Shown here: positions 57,262 through 64,000 of the stretch, piece after piece
Layout: each line of letters starts with the position of its first letter
How positions within the stretch are numbered: position 1 is the first letter of the stretch
From: Kiritimatiellales bacterium
GTDB taxonomy: Bacteria > Verrucomicrobiota > Kiritimatiellia > Kiritimatiellales > Tichowtungiaceae
Length of the DNA stretch: 64,000 bases
NCBI GenBank assembly: GCA_041656295.1
Contig: JBBADV010000006.1
Location: 100,254-164,253, forward strand
Direction of reading: 5' to 3'
Notes under the pieces: generated by a model
Database searches by the model: none
What the model was told of the DNA's origin: nothing
Seen by the model: only the letters and a program-made list of their open reading frames with translations
Position numbers and translations under genes: made by a program

Positions 57262-59025
57262 TTAAAAAAATGTAATATTGACAGAACGGCTGTCCACTTT
57301 TACCCCCGCGCGCTGGGGAATCGGTTGTACGCCATCGCGACTGAACCGATTATTACGGAAGCTCACCGACTCCACGCATTCGAGCCGTACCGGTACATTG
57401 GGTGCGCAGATGATTTCGTTGTCTTCAAGGAGAATATCTCCGGTCACGGGAACTGCAGCTCCTTTTGTCCCAATAAATACCGGAGTTCGTGCTGTATCAA
57501 AAATCCGGTTTCCCCGCACCTGCACCCCGCGCGGAAACGGTCCTTCATAAAAACTGCCGGACGTATTACTGAATTCAAACGCATGGCCGGACACTCCCTG
57601 AATAATATTATTTTCAACCAACCCTGCGCTGCGAGCCAGCACTGCATGTCGCCGTTGCAGTCCAAAGAAATTATTGCGCACCACAAATCCGCGATTGGCA
57701 CAACTCAGATTGAAAAACTGGGTAGCGCGGACATCATCATGCGGAATCATGTGCCCGCAGATCACATGCTCAACCGGTCGGCTGAACGTCACATCCCGAT
57801 CTGTCACAGCAGTTACGGTCAGCCCCGTCTGCCACATTCCGCTATCGGGGGAAAACACGCCGATTTCATCGCCGGGGCTAAACCCGGCGGATGTCAGGCG
57901 CAACCGGTCGGCAGCAAGTATCTCTTCCGCCATTACCGCATCGGCACTAAGATTCACGCTGTCATCAAACAGCCCTTCAAACCGGCAATTTTCAATTACC
58001 GGACCGATGCGATTGTTTTTGCAATGCACTCCATCACGCCATGAAGCCATTAACGCATCGGTGCCCGGAAGCCAGGTAACCGTACAACCGCGAATCGTCA
58101 CATCACCTGTATTATGCCGTACACCAAACACCATTCCCGGGCGGGCGGAATAGAAGGTGAGGTTTTCAAGCAGTATACCGGACGAATTGCGAACCTGTAC
58201 ATTCTGTTCAAACATCCACCCCCTGTCACGCAGCTGGAAAAACTGCTCTGTGGTACGAGTCATACGCGGCAGCACAAAACGCTCTCCGGGAATAAGGCCG
58301 GAAAGAAACTCCCGATAGCCTTCTGAAATCATGACACGGAATAGTCGTTTTTTCTCATCAACCGGTGTAACCTCATCAACAAAAAGATGATTCGTAAAGT
58401 TCGGCTTCAGCGCTGCGGAATCAGCACTCAATACGGATCCCCACAACCATGGACCGTTAAACTGTTCACGCTGCTCCCACTCCGTCCGTTCCGGCAGGTG
58501 CGCTGCCGGATTATCAAAAAAGTGGCCGTGATGCCGCATCCAGTCAGCCGGCTTCGGCAGCGGGAATCCATCGTGAATGCGCCACAAAAAACTCCCATCC
58601 TCTACCGCCTCAATATCACCCTGCATAAACGGCAGCGGACGGTGCTGAATAACAAAATTCTTAAAGGTTACATTGCGACAATCTGCAAGACGGACAAGCC
58701 CGTTCAGCGGATGCAGAATCAACGTGGCTCCTTGTCCGTCGATGGTGATATTCTCAAGCCCGGTCAAGTCAAACTGGGCATCCCGTTCGGTCTGAGGACC
58801 AAGATAGCAGATCTGCACATCAAACAGCAAACGTACAGGACCATCCGTTTCCCGAACGGCAGCCAGTGCGCGCTGGACTGCCGGCGAATCATCATAAATT
58901 CCATCGCCAACAGCACCGAACGCTGTCATCTTCAATACAGTCTCCCGGGTCGTCCGTTCGATTACACATCCGCCTATAATGCCTGTCATTACGATTCCAC
59001 AAATCATGGCTATTATCTGATTCAC
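57262..59025 (-). CDS. Right-handed beta-helix lipoprotein, possibly GH110-like
   Basis: 587 aa. Lipoprotein signal with GIIGGC at residues 15-20. MTAFGAVGDGIYDDSPAVQR is the pectate-lyase-superfamily opening. Many solenoid turns follow (FDLTGLENITIDGQGATL, VRNSSGILLENLTFYSA, VIENCRFEGLFDDSVNLSAD). FDD in the last motif recalls the acidic site of GH110 alpha-galactosidases, but GH28-like relatives are also possible. Outer-membrane or periplasmic glycan-active enzyme. The ATG overlaps the previous stop (59022-59025). A 66-base gap separates it from the symporter. Confidence 0.75.
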   Translation of the reverse strand: MNQIIAMICGIVMTGIIGGCVIERTTRETVLKMTAFGAVGDGIYDDSPAVQRALAAVRETDGPVRLLFDVQICYLGPQTERDAQFDLTGLENITIDGQGATLILHPLNGLVRLADCRNVTFKNFVIQHRPLPFMQGDIEAVEDGSFLWRIHDGFPLPKPADWMRHHGHFFDNPAAHLPERTEWEQREQFNGPWLWGSVLSADSAALKPNFTNHLFVDEVTPVDEKKRLFRVMISEGYREFLSGLIPGERFVLPRMTRTTEQFFQLRDRGWMFEQNVQVRNSSGILLENLTFYSARPGMVFGVRHNTGDVTIRGCTVTWLPGTDALMASWRDGVHCKNNRIGPVIENCRFEGLFDDSVNLSADAVMAEEILAADRLRLTSAGFSPGDEIGVFSPDSGMWQTGLTVTAVTDRDVTFSRPVEHVICGHMIPHDDVRATQFFNLSCANRGFVVRNNFFGLQRRHAVLARSAGLVENNIIQGVSGHAFEFSNTSGSFYEGPFPRGVQVRGNRIFDTARTPVFIGTKGAAVPVTGDILLEDNEIICAPNVPVRLECVESVSFRNNRFSRDGVQPIPQRAGVKVDSRSVNITFF

Positions 59026-61838
59026 GAAAGTTCCTTTATATTTACCGGATCGTTATAAATCCTGATTTCATATATCCGTGCAGACGGATCGCCGCCGGTT
59101 CCCTTGACAACGACCCGAAGCTTATCTGCTGTAACCGGCTCAAAATGATGCACCCGGAACCGCTGGAAATTATCCTGTTCCGCAACCAGCATTTTCCATT
59201 CGCCGGCGGAAAAAACCTGAATTTCATAATCCTTCACCACTTCCTGCTCAAAAATATCTGCCCGCCGCCAGCTGTCGAGGTTCGTATCGAATGTGAGATG
59301 AACGGTACGAAAGGTCTGAGGCCGATCCCAGCTGAGTTCAAGATGTTGCGGCAACGGCTGCTCCGGATCCGACTTCCACATATTGGATTCCAGATCAACA
59401 ATCCGGCTGATTCCGTTGATGGCATTCGCCGGAGTGTAGTTTCTCGGATACACCAGCGGAGGCTCACAATAGGCATTGATTCGCGGCCGGCCGGTAATGA
59501 TTTCCTCTTTGTCACGTACCCGGAGAACCCGCGCACCAAGATGTCCGCGAGCTGCCCACGGTGCAGCCAGCCCGCGCCCCCGGACCGTATCGAACTCTAT
59601 CGAAAAGTACGGTGTCGGGATATGTTTATTGATGGGAAATGCGATGTAGCCTTTGTACAGGGACGGCACGGCGACCCCGACCTTTGCCAGTGCCGGACGG
59701 GATGCGATCGCTTCATCTTCGTTGCTGTCGGCGCCGCGAATCGTCAGCGGCAGGTGCACATCCCGCGGCAGGGTCGAAATCAGGTATACATAGAGCGTAC
59801 CGATATAGCCATTGGTTCCGGTTTCATAAAAGAAATACCATGGGAGAGAGAGCGCCGAGCTGCGGGTCATGTCCACTTCGCAAAATGCTTCGTCCATTAG
59901 ATCTTCCACAGAGAAACTCGATGCCGAAAGCACGGCGTTGCGCGCCAGATCGCCGGCATCCTGGTTGACAACACCCGGTACATATTGATCAGCCTTCAAC
60001 AGATTCTGCTGCAATTCGCCGATGCAGCGCTCATAGATATCGCGCGGCACAATGTTTCTTTGCGAACACATCGCGGCGGCTGTTCCGGCGGCCTGCCCTG
60101 TTACGGCACAGGTGCCTTCCACGCGAACAGTTCCGAGCGCAACATGCGTAACGCTCATGCAGCGGCCGGCAAACAGAAGGTTGTCGATATTCCGGGAATA
60201 AAGCGCCCGGAACGGAATGTTGTTTTGCGGAACCAGCACGTCAAAATCAAAAGGACCTTCTTTGCCTGAAAAAACACCGGCGGGATGGTGTACATCGAGA
60301 GACCACCCTGCATGTCCAATCGTATCGGGAAACCGGCGGGCAGACACGGCATCATGCTGCGTCAGTACATAATCCCCCATCAGGCGACGGGTTTCACGCT
60401 TAGCATTTGTGATCGGTACGTAGGTGAGCTCCAGCTTCCGTGAGATATTCTTTCTGCTCCAGTCATTTTTTATATAGTCCCAGTATCCGAAAACTATGCG
60501 CAACAACTCATCGCGCGCCAGTTCCGCATTCCAGATATCGTCGATATCGTTCGGGTACTCCAGCCACCACTGTCCGCGAGCATGCTTGATTGTCCGTCCG
60601 GTTTCAAAATCAGCCGGCATTTTATGCGCCCATTCCGGCGCGGTATAAGTCTGCGGCGTATCTCGTTGCTCATAGCCGTAACCCAGCTTCATATCGCCCA
60701 TCAGACAGCCGCTCATCGTAATATTATCCGCTGTTTCCGGAGCAAGTGATTCATCGTATTCGCTCCGTGCCTCCCGACCGACGCGATAGTCCGCGCCGGC
60801 ATAATAGCCGAGCCATCCGTCACCGGTCGTATCAACAAATGTATGCCCGTAAAAAAGCGATTCTTCGCCCGTCAGCGTATCAACCGCTTTCACTCCGGCA
60901 ATTCGCGAGCCATCCATGATTGCGTTATAAACATGCGTATTCAGAAAAACGGTCAGATTCGTTTCGGCCGCGGCGGCTTCGGCAAACGGCCGGCTCAGCT
61001 GGGGATATTCTCTGGCAACCCGCAGGCGCTCAAGCTCTTCACTGATACCGCTTTCTCTGGAATAGGCATGGTGCTGTGACGCACCGCGCACAGGAACCCC
61101 CAGCTCTATACTGGCATTACCGCCCAATACCGGACGATTATGAATCAGTACAGTTTTTGCTCCGGATCGCGCAGATGCAAGCGCGGCAGGACCTCCGGCG
61201 GCGCCCCCGCCGACGATCACGACATCAAAGGCACCCCGATTCACCGGATCAAGTGAAATTCCGGAGAATCCGGCACGCTCAGTCTTCAGTTTTTCAAGCG
61301 CTGTCGACGGAACATAATCCGGATTGCGCGAAAAAACCAAAGCATCAATCCGTCCGTAAAATCCGGTCAGATCCCTCACAGCCAGCCGGTTCATTCCAGT
61401 ATCCAATTCGACTGGCCCGGCACTTTCCCAGCCCCACTCATCCGATTCCGCGGCACCGAAAATCTTTCCTGCCGAATGGCCATTGATGATTACTTCAAAT
61501 TTTCCGGGAGCAAACTCGCGAATCCAGTTGCGGGAGCGAACCCACAGGCGGTAGCTGCCGGGTTCCGTGACCCGGAATTCTGTTGTTGCGTCGGCAACCG
61601 GTGTCCCGACCCCGGCGGCAATCAGATAGGAGGATCCCATCAGGTGCATAAACTGGGTGTCGAGCAGCCAGCCTCCATAGTCCTGAAAATCTTCTGCTTC
61701 GATCCATATGGTCAACGCATCCTGCTGCACAACAACCGTCCGCGGTTCTTTTTCTATGATTACACGATGATTTTGAGCCTGCACACAGACCAACAGACCC
61801 AGAACAACAAGTAGACTACGACTCATCATTTTCATCAT
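59022..61838 (-). CDS. Secreted FAD-dependent oxidoreductase with two flanking beta domains
   Basis: 938 aa from ATG 61838 (MMKMMSRSLLVVLGLLVCVQ, a signal peptide). ATG 61859 (7 residues longer) and 61829 are alternatives. Residues ~45-190 form a carbohydrate-binding-like domain (IWIEAEDFQDYGG). FDVVIVGGGAAGGPAALASA near residue 207 is a dinucleotide-binding Rossmann motif, with VLGGNAS and FVDTTGDGWLGYYAGADYR of the 'FAD-dependent oxidoreductase' family often mislabelled xanthan lyase. The C-terminal ~130 residues (LELSWDRPQTFRTVHLTFD) resemble a discoidin domain. Probably oxidises sugar hydroxyls outside the cytoplasm. Confidence 0.8.
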   Translation of the reverse strand: MMKMMSRSLLVVLGLLVCVQAQNHRVIIEKEPRTVVVQQDALTIWIEAEDFQDYGGWLLDTQFMHLMGSSYLIAAGVGTPVADATTEFRVTEPGSYRLWVRSRNWIREFAPGKFEVIINGHSAGKIFGAAESDEWGWESAGPVELDTGMNRLAVRDLTGFYGRIDALVFSRNPDYVPSTALEKLKTERAGFSGISLDPVNRGAFDVVIVGGGAAGGPAALASARSGAKTVLIHNRPVLGGNASIELGVPVRGASQHHAYSRESGISEELERLRVAREYPQLSRPFAEAAAAETNLTVFLNTHVYNAIMDGSRIAGVKAVDTLTGEESLFYGHTFVDTTGDGWLGYYAGADYRVGREARSEYDESLAPETADNITMSGCLMGDMKLGYGYEQRDTPQTYTAPEWAHKMPADFETGRTIKHARGQWWLEYPNDIDDIWNAELARDELLRIVFGYWDYIKNDWSRKNISRKLELTYVPITNAKRETRRLMGDYVLTQHDAVSARRFPDTIGHAGWSLDVHHPAGVFSGKEGPFDFDVLVPQNNIPFRALYSRNIDNLLFAGRCMSVTHVALGTVRVEGTCAVTGQAAGTAAAMCSQRNIVPRDIYERCIGELQQNLLKADQYVPGVVNQDAGDLARNAVLSASSFSVEDLMDEAFCEVDMTRSSALSLPWYFFYETGTNGYIGTLYVYLISTLPRDVHLPLTIRGADSNEDEAIASRPALAKVGVAVPSLYKGYIAFPINKHIPTPYFSIEFDTVRGRGLAAPWAARGHLGARVLRVRDKEEIITGRPRINAYCEPPLVYPRNYTPANAINGISRIVDLESNMWKSDPEQPLPQHLELSWDRPQTFRTVHLTFDTNLDSWRRADIFEQEVVKDYEIQVFSAGEWKMLVAEQDNFQRFRVHHFEPVTADKLRVVVKGTGGDPSARIYEIRIYNDPVNIKELS

Positions 61839-61846
61839 TTTCCGTT

Positions 61847-63712
61847 TTAAAATGACCATTCTGCGGCCAAAGAGCCGTCGCTGCGGTACAGCTTAATCCA
61901 CTCCACCCGGGCAGGACCTTTCCGCTTCTCTTTATCTCCGAAATCAATCCGCAGCTCCGTCACGGCCTCATCCGCCTGGAAGGCCACCTCGATCTCATCC
62001 ATACGATCAGGTTTCTCCAGGCGATACCCGGCACGGTGCTGAGCATCAAAGACAGGTTGGGACAGCCCTTTCCAGAATACAGCTCCGTTGGGCGCTCCGC
62101 GCGGCACATTCACCCGTACTTTCAACGTCATCTTTCCACTGAGATTTTCGGGCAGATACGTGGTTGTAATGCCTCGCGAATCCACATGTAACACCCCGTT
62201 CCTGACGACCGGACTTGCGCCCGGCCCCGACCGTATCCAGGCTTCCGCCGGTGAAAGCGCCGTTTTTGTATCCGGTTCCGGCGGCGCAACAAGATAGCCG
62301 GGGTTTGGCAGCAGCGGTAACGCGCCGGTTGTTTCATAATGCTGCTGCAGCAGCGCTTTCATGGCCACCACACGTTCCGGTAACTGTTCCGCCAGATTAC
62401 GGGTTTCGCCAATGTCGTCTTTTAAATTATAGAGCTCATATGCATCAGGGAAGGATGCGCCGGGATTAAACACATCAATCAGTTTCCAATCGCCCTGCCG
62501 CACCCAGGCTCCGGCGGGCGACCAGTTGCCGAATGCCCACGGGAAGTAGCAGAAGATCGCCTCACGATTCAGTGCCTGCCCTTTCAGCAGCGGCACAAGG
62601 CTGACGCCATCCAATATCTGTTCAGGATTCGGAGAAAGTCCGCACATTTCCAACAGGGTCGGATAATAATCCACACCGGTAATTACAGTCTGCTCCAGCC
62701 GTTCAACATCGGCAACTCCCGGCCAGCGGATCAGCGCCGGCACACGGGTTCCTCCCTCAAAGAGCGATGCCTTTCCGTTGCGCAGCGGCGCATTGCTGGT
62801 TGCCGGAACATTGTTCGGCCCCTTTTTCACCACTCCGCCGTTGTCTGAGGTGAAGATAATAATCGTATTTTTATCCAGCCCGGTTTTTTCAAGGTCATCC
62901 AGCAGGCGCCCGAGACTTTCATCCATACTTTGAATCATGGCCGCCATCACCGCACTTTGCTGCAGGCCGGCAGGATCCGGGTTCCGGTTATAATACTGAA
63001 TCAGTTCCCGTTTGGCTGCCCACGGGCCATGCACTGCCCAGTGCCACAAACAGAGGAAAAAGGGACGTTGATCTCCGTTGTGAATATATGCCAGTGCTTC
63101 ATCCGTTGCCCGATCCGTCAGATATTCTCCGTCCGGACCGTCTGTCACTGTACCGGCCTGAAATTGATAGGGCGAAAAATAACTTTTCGGGCCGGCATCC
63201 GGAGCGCCGTGAAACGTAACTTCAAATCCCTGCTGTTCCGGCCAGAACCGTTCTTCCAGTCCCAAATGCCATTTGCCGACAAACCCGGTGCGATACCCGG
63301 CATCCCGGAACGCTTCGGCCAGCGTGTATTGTGCCGGATCCAGCGAACGTTTTGAATTTGGAAGCAGTACGGCGTTAGACGGTTTCGGCTCCTGATATAG
63401 CGGCAGATCCGGATCATGCGGCTGATGCCCATGCGCCGAGGTTATACCGTGGCGGGCCGGATACTGTCCGCTGATAATTGATGCCCGGCTCGGCGAACAC
63501 AGCGGGCTGGCTGAATAGGCGTTTATAAAGCGGACTGAGGATTCTGCCAGCCGTTCCATGGCAGGGGTTTTATAAAACTTACTTCCATACAGGGAACTGT
63601 CCATCCAGCCCATGTCATCCACTAAAAAAAAGATCACATTCGGCCGGTCGGTCTGCGCGACTGCCGCAACCGTTATCAAACTGCTTGCTCCGATTACTAT
63701 TCTCTGTTTCAT
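61847..63712 (-). CDS. Secreted S1-family sulfatase with C-terminal beta domain
   Basis: 621 aa; short signal peptide MKQRIVIGASSLITVAAVAQ. Metal pair D32-D33 (VDDMGWMD), formylglycine motif C72-S-P-S-R, FVGKWHLGLEERFWPEQQGF, TSDNGGVVKKGP. It belongs to the same motif subgroup as 8360 and 18080 (YSASPLCSP(S/T)RAS). The last ~130 residues are the appended beta domain (MTLKVRVNVPRGAPNGAVFW). First gene of the minus-strand six-gene operon; AAAGAGAT lies before the ATG. Confidence 0.92.
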   Translation of the reverse strand: MKQRIVIGASSLITVAAVAQTDRPNVIFFLVDDMGWMDSSLYGSKFYKTPAMERLAESSVRFINAYSASPLCSPSRASIISGQYPARHGITSAHGHQPHDPDLPLYQEPKPSNAVLLPNSKRSLDPAQYTLAEAFRDAGYRTGFVGKWHLGLEERFWPEQQGFEVTFHGAPDAGPKSYFSPYQFQAGTVTDGPDGEYLTDRATDEALAYIHNGDQRPFFLCLWHWAVHGPWAAKRELIQYYNRNPDPAGLQQSAVMAAMIQSMDESLGRLLDDLEKTGLDKNTIIIFTSDNGGVVKKGPNNVPATSNAPLRNGKASLFEGGTRVPALIRWPGVADVERLEQTVITGVDYYPTLLEMCGLSPNPEQILDGVSLVPLLKGQALNREAIFCYFPWAFGNWSPAGAWVRQGDWKLIDVFNPGASFPDAYELYNLKDDIGETRNLAEQLPERVVAMKALLQQHYETTGALPLLPNPGYLVAPPEPDTKTALSPAEAWIRSGPGASPVVRNGVLHVDSRGITTTYLPENLSGKMTLKVRVNVPRGAPNGAVFWKGLSQPVFDAQHRAGYRLEKPDRMDEIEVAFQADEAVTELRIDFGDKEKRKGPARVEWIKLYRSDGSLAAEWSF

Positions 63713-63780
63713 CTCTTTTTCTCCCCGGAATCCGCTTCTTTTTTAAACTGCAATTTCGTGTAATAAAGTTGAACGGAAAA

Positions 63781-63811
63781 GACCCTGCGCACCTGCACAG
63801 GGCCTTTTTTT
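63781..63811. terminator. Bidirectional intrinsic terminator
   Basis: GACCCTGCGC (63781-63790), loop ACCT and GCACAGGGCC (63795-63804) form a 10-bp stem with two G-U pairs. Seven T follow on the plus strand. On the minus strand, where it ends the PEP-CTERM gene, four T follow. It isolates the sulfatase operon from the upstream gene, so the operon promoter should lie in 63713-63780, where I could not define it. Confidence 0.7.
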
Positions 63812-63817
63812 GACCGG

Positions 63818-64000
63818 TTAACGAGTCATACGGCGTATAACCAACAGCATGGACATTGCAATCATCACCAGAGGCAGTGTCGCCGGCTCCGGAATAATCG
63901 TAATGTCAACGAGCAGCTCCGGACGTCTCTCAACGTTGGCGGCATCATTAGCTCCCGGCCGGAAATATCCGTGAATTTTTGCGGTCTCTTCTGTTTTTTT
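63818..64000 (-). CDS. PEP-CTERM protein, C-terminal fragment (cut by window edge)
   Basis: The last 60 codons of a minus-strand gene, ending at TAA 63818-63820. The tail IIPEPATLPLVMIAMSMLLV followed by IRRMTR is a complete PEP-CTERM signal: the PEP motif, a hydrophobic helix and a basic end. The upstream residues (HGYFRPGANDAANVERRPEL) give no domain. Surface protein sorted by an exosortase that is not encoded in the window. Confidence 0.85.
   Translation of the reverse strand, partial: KKTEETAKIHGYFRPGANDAANVERRPELLVDITIIPEPATLPLVMIAMSMLLVIRRMTR

Overview
The window reads as chromosome of an anaerobe-like member of the PVC group, most likely Kiritimatiellota or a close relative. This is inferred from gene content only: nine complete and one partial sulfatase genes, two proteins ending in PEP-CTERM sorting tails, URO-D-family proteins next to sulfatases and glycoside hydrolases, and many tightly packed, ATGA-overlapping operons. 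There is no rRNA, no CRISPR array and no intact insertion sequence.

Layout. (1) 1-10210, plus strand: a polysaccharide-degradation operon with sulfatases, a URO-D-like protein and a six-hairpin glycosidase. (2) 10334-12220, minus strand: a single convergent sulfatase with its own terminator. (3) 12334-25846, plus strand: a second accessory operon. A recognisable promoter and LacI-type site precede a PEP-CTERM beta-repeat surface protein. Then come two tandem paralogous secreted proteins, two sulfatases, two paralogous secreted proteins of unknown function flanking a URO-D/MtaA-like protein and a fossil of another, and a large GH106-like protein. (4) 26209-38770: housekeeping genes (gatC, gatA, phoH, pgpH-like, ybeY, a CorC/HlyC protein, a YmdB-type phosphoesterase, xseA, xseB, an N-acetylglutamate synthase-like gene, a polytopic membrane protein), with small dispersed intergenic repeats. 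(5) 38951-39026: tRNA-Gly(GCC). (6) 39122-46392, plus strand: a DeoR-controlled eight-gene operon. It encodes an SIS isomerase, an archaeal-type triose-phosphate-isomerase-like protein, a YjbQ protein, an amidohydrolase, a divergent NagB-like protein, a ceramidase-like hydrolase and an FGGY kinase. (7) 46401-47927, minus strand: a TPR membrane protein, aroK and a small basic protein. (8) 48279-64000: a serine-type cytoplasmic sulfatase, a LacI regulator, and a six-gene minus-strand operon (sulfatase, secreted FAD oxidoreductase, beta-helix lipoprotein, GPH symporter, PHP-type hydrolase, unknown large secreted protein). The end of a second PEP-CTERM gene lies at the edge.

How the genes fit together (inference). 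The exported sulfatases and glycosidases would strip sulfate and cut glycans outside the cytoplasm. The GPH symporter would import released sugars, and the GH106-like protein and the serine-type sulfatase, both without signal peptides, would act inside the cell. The DeoR operon looks like an undescribed pathway for a phosphorylated sugar or polyol: one kinase, three isomerase-like proteins (two with altered catalytic residues) and two hydrolases, with no dehydrogenase, aldolase or transporter of its own. I regard it as the best candidate for a new system here. Start codons were moved from the longest reading frame where a Shine-Dalgarno sequence, signal peptide or overlap with the upstream stop argued for it. 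All functional calls come from reading motifs, not from database searches.
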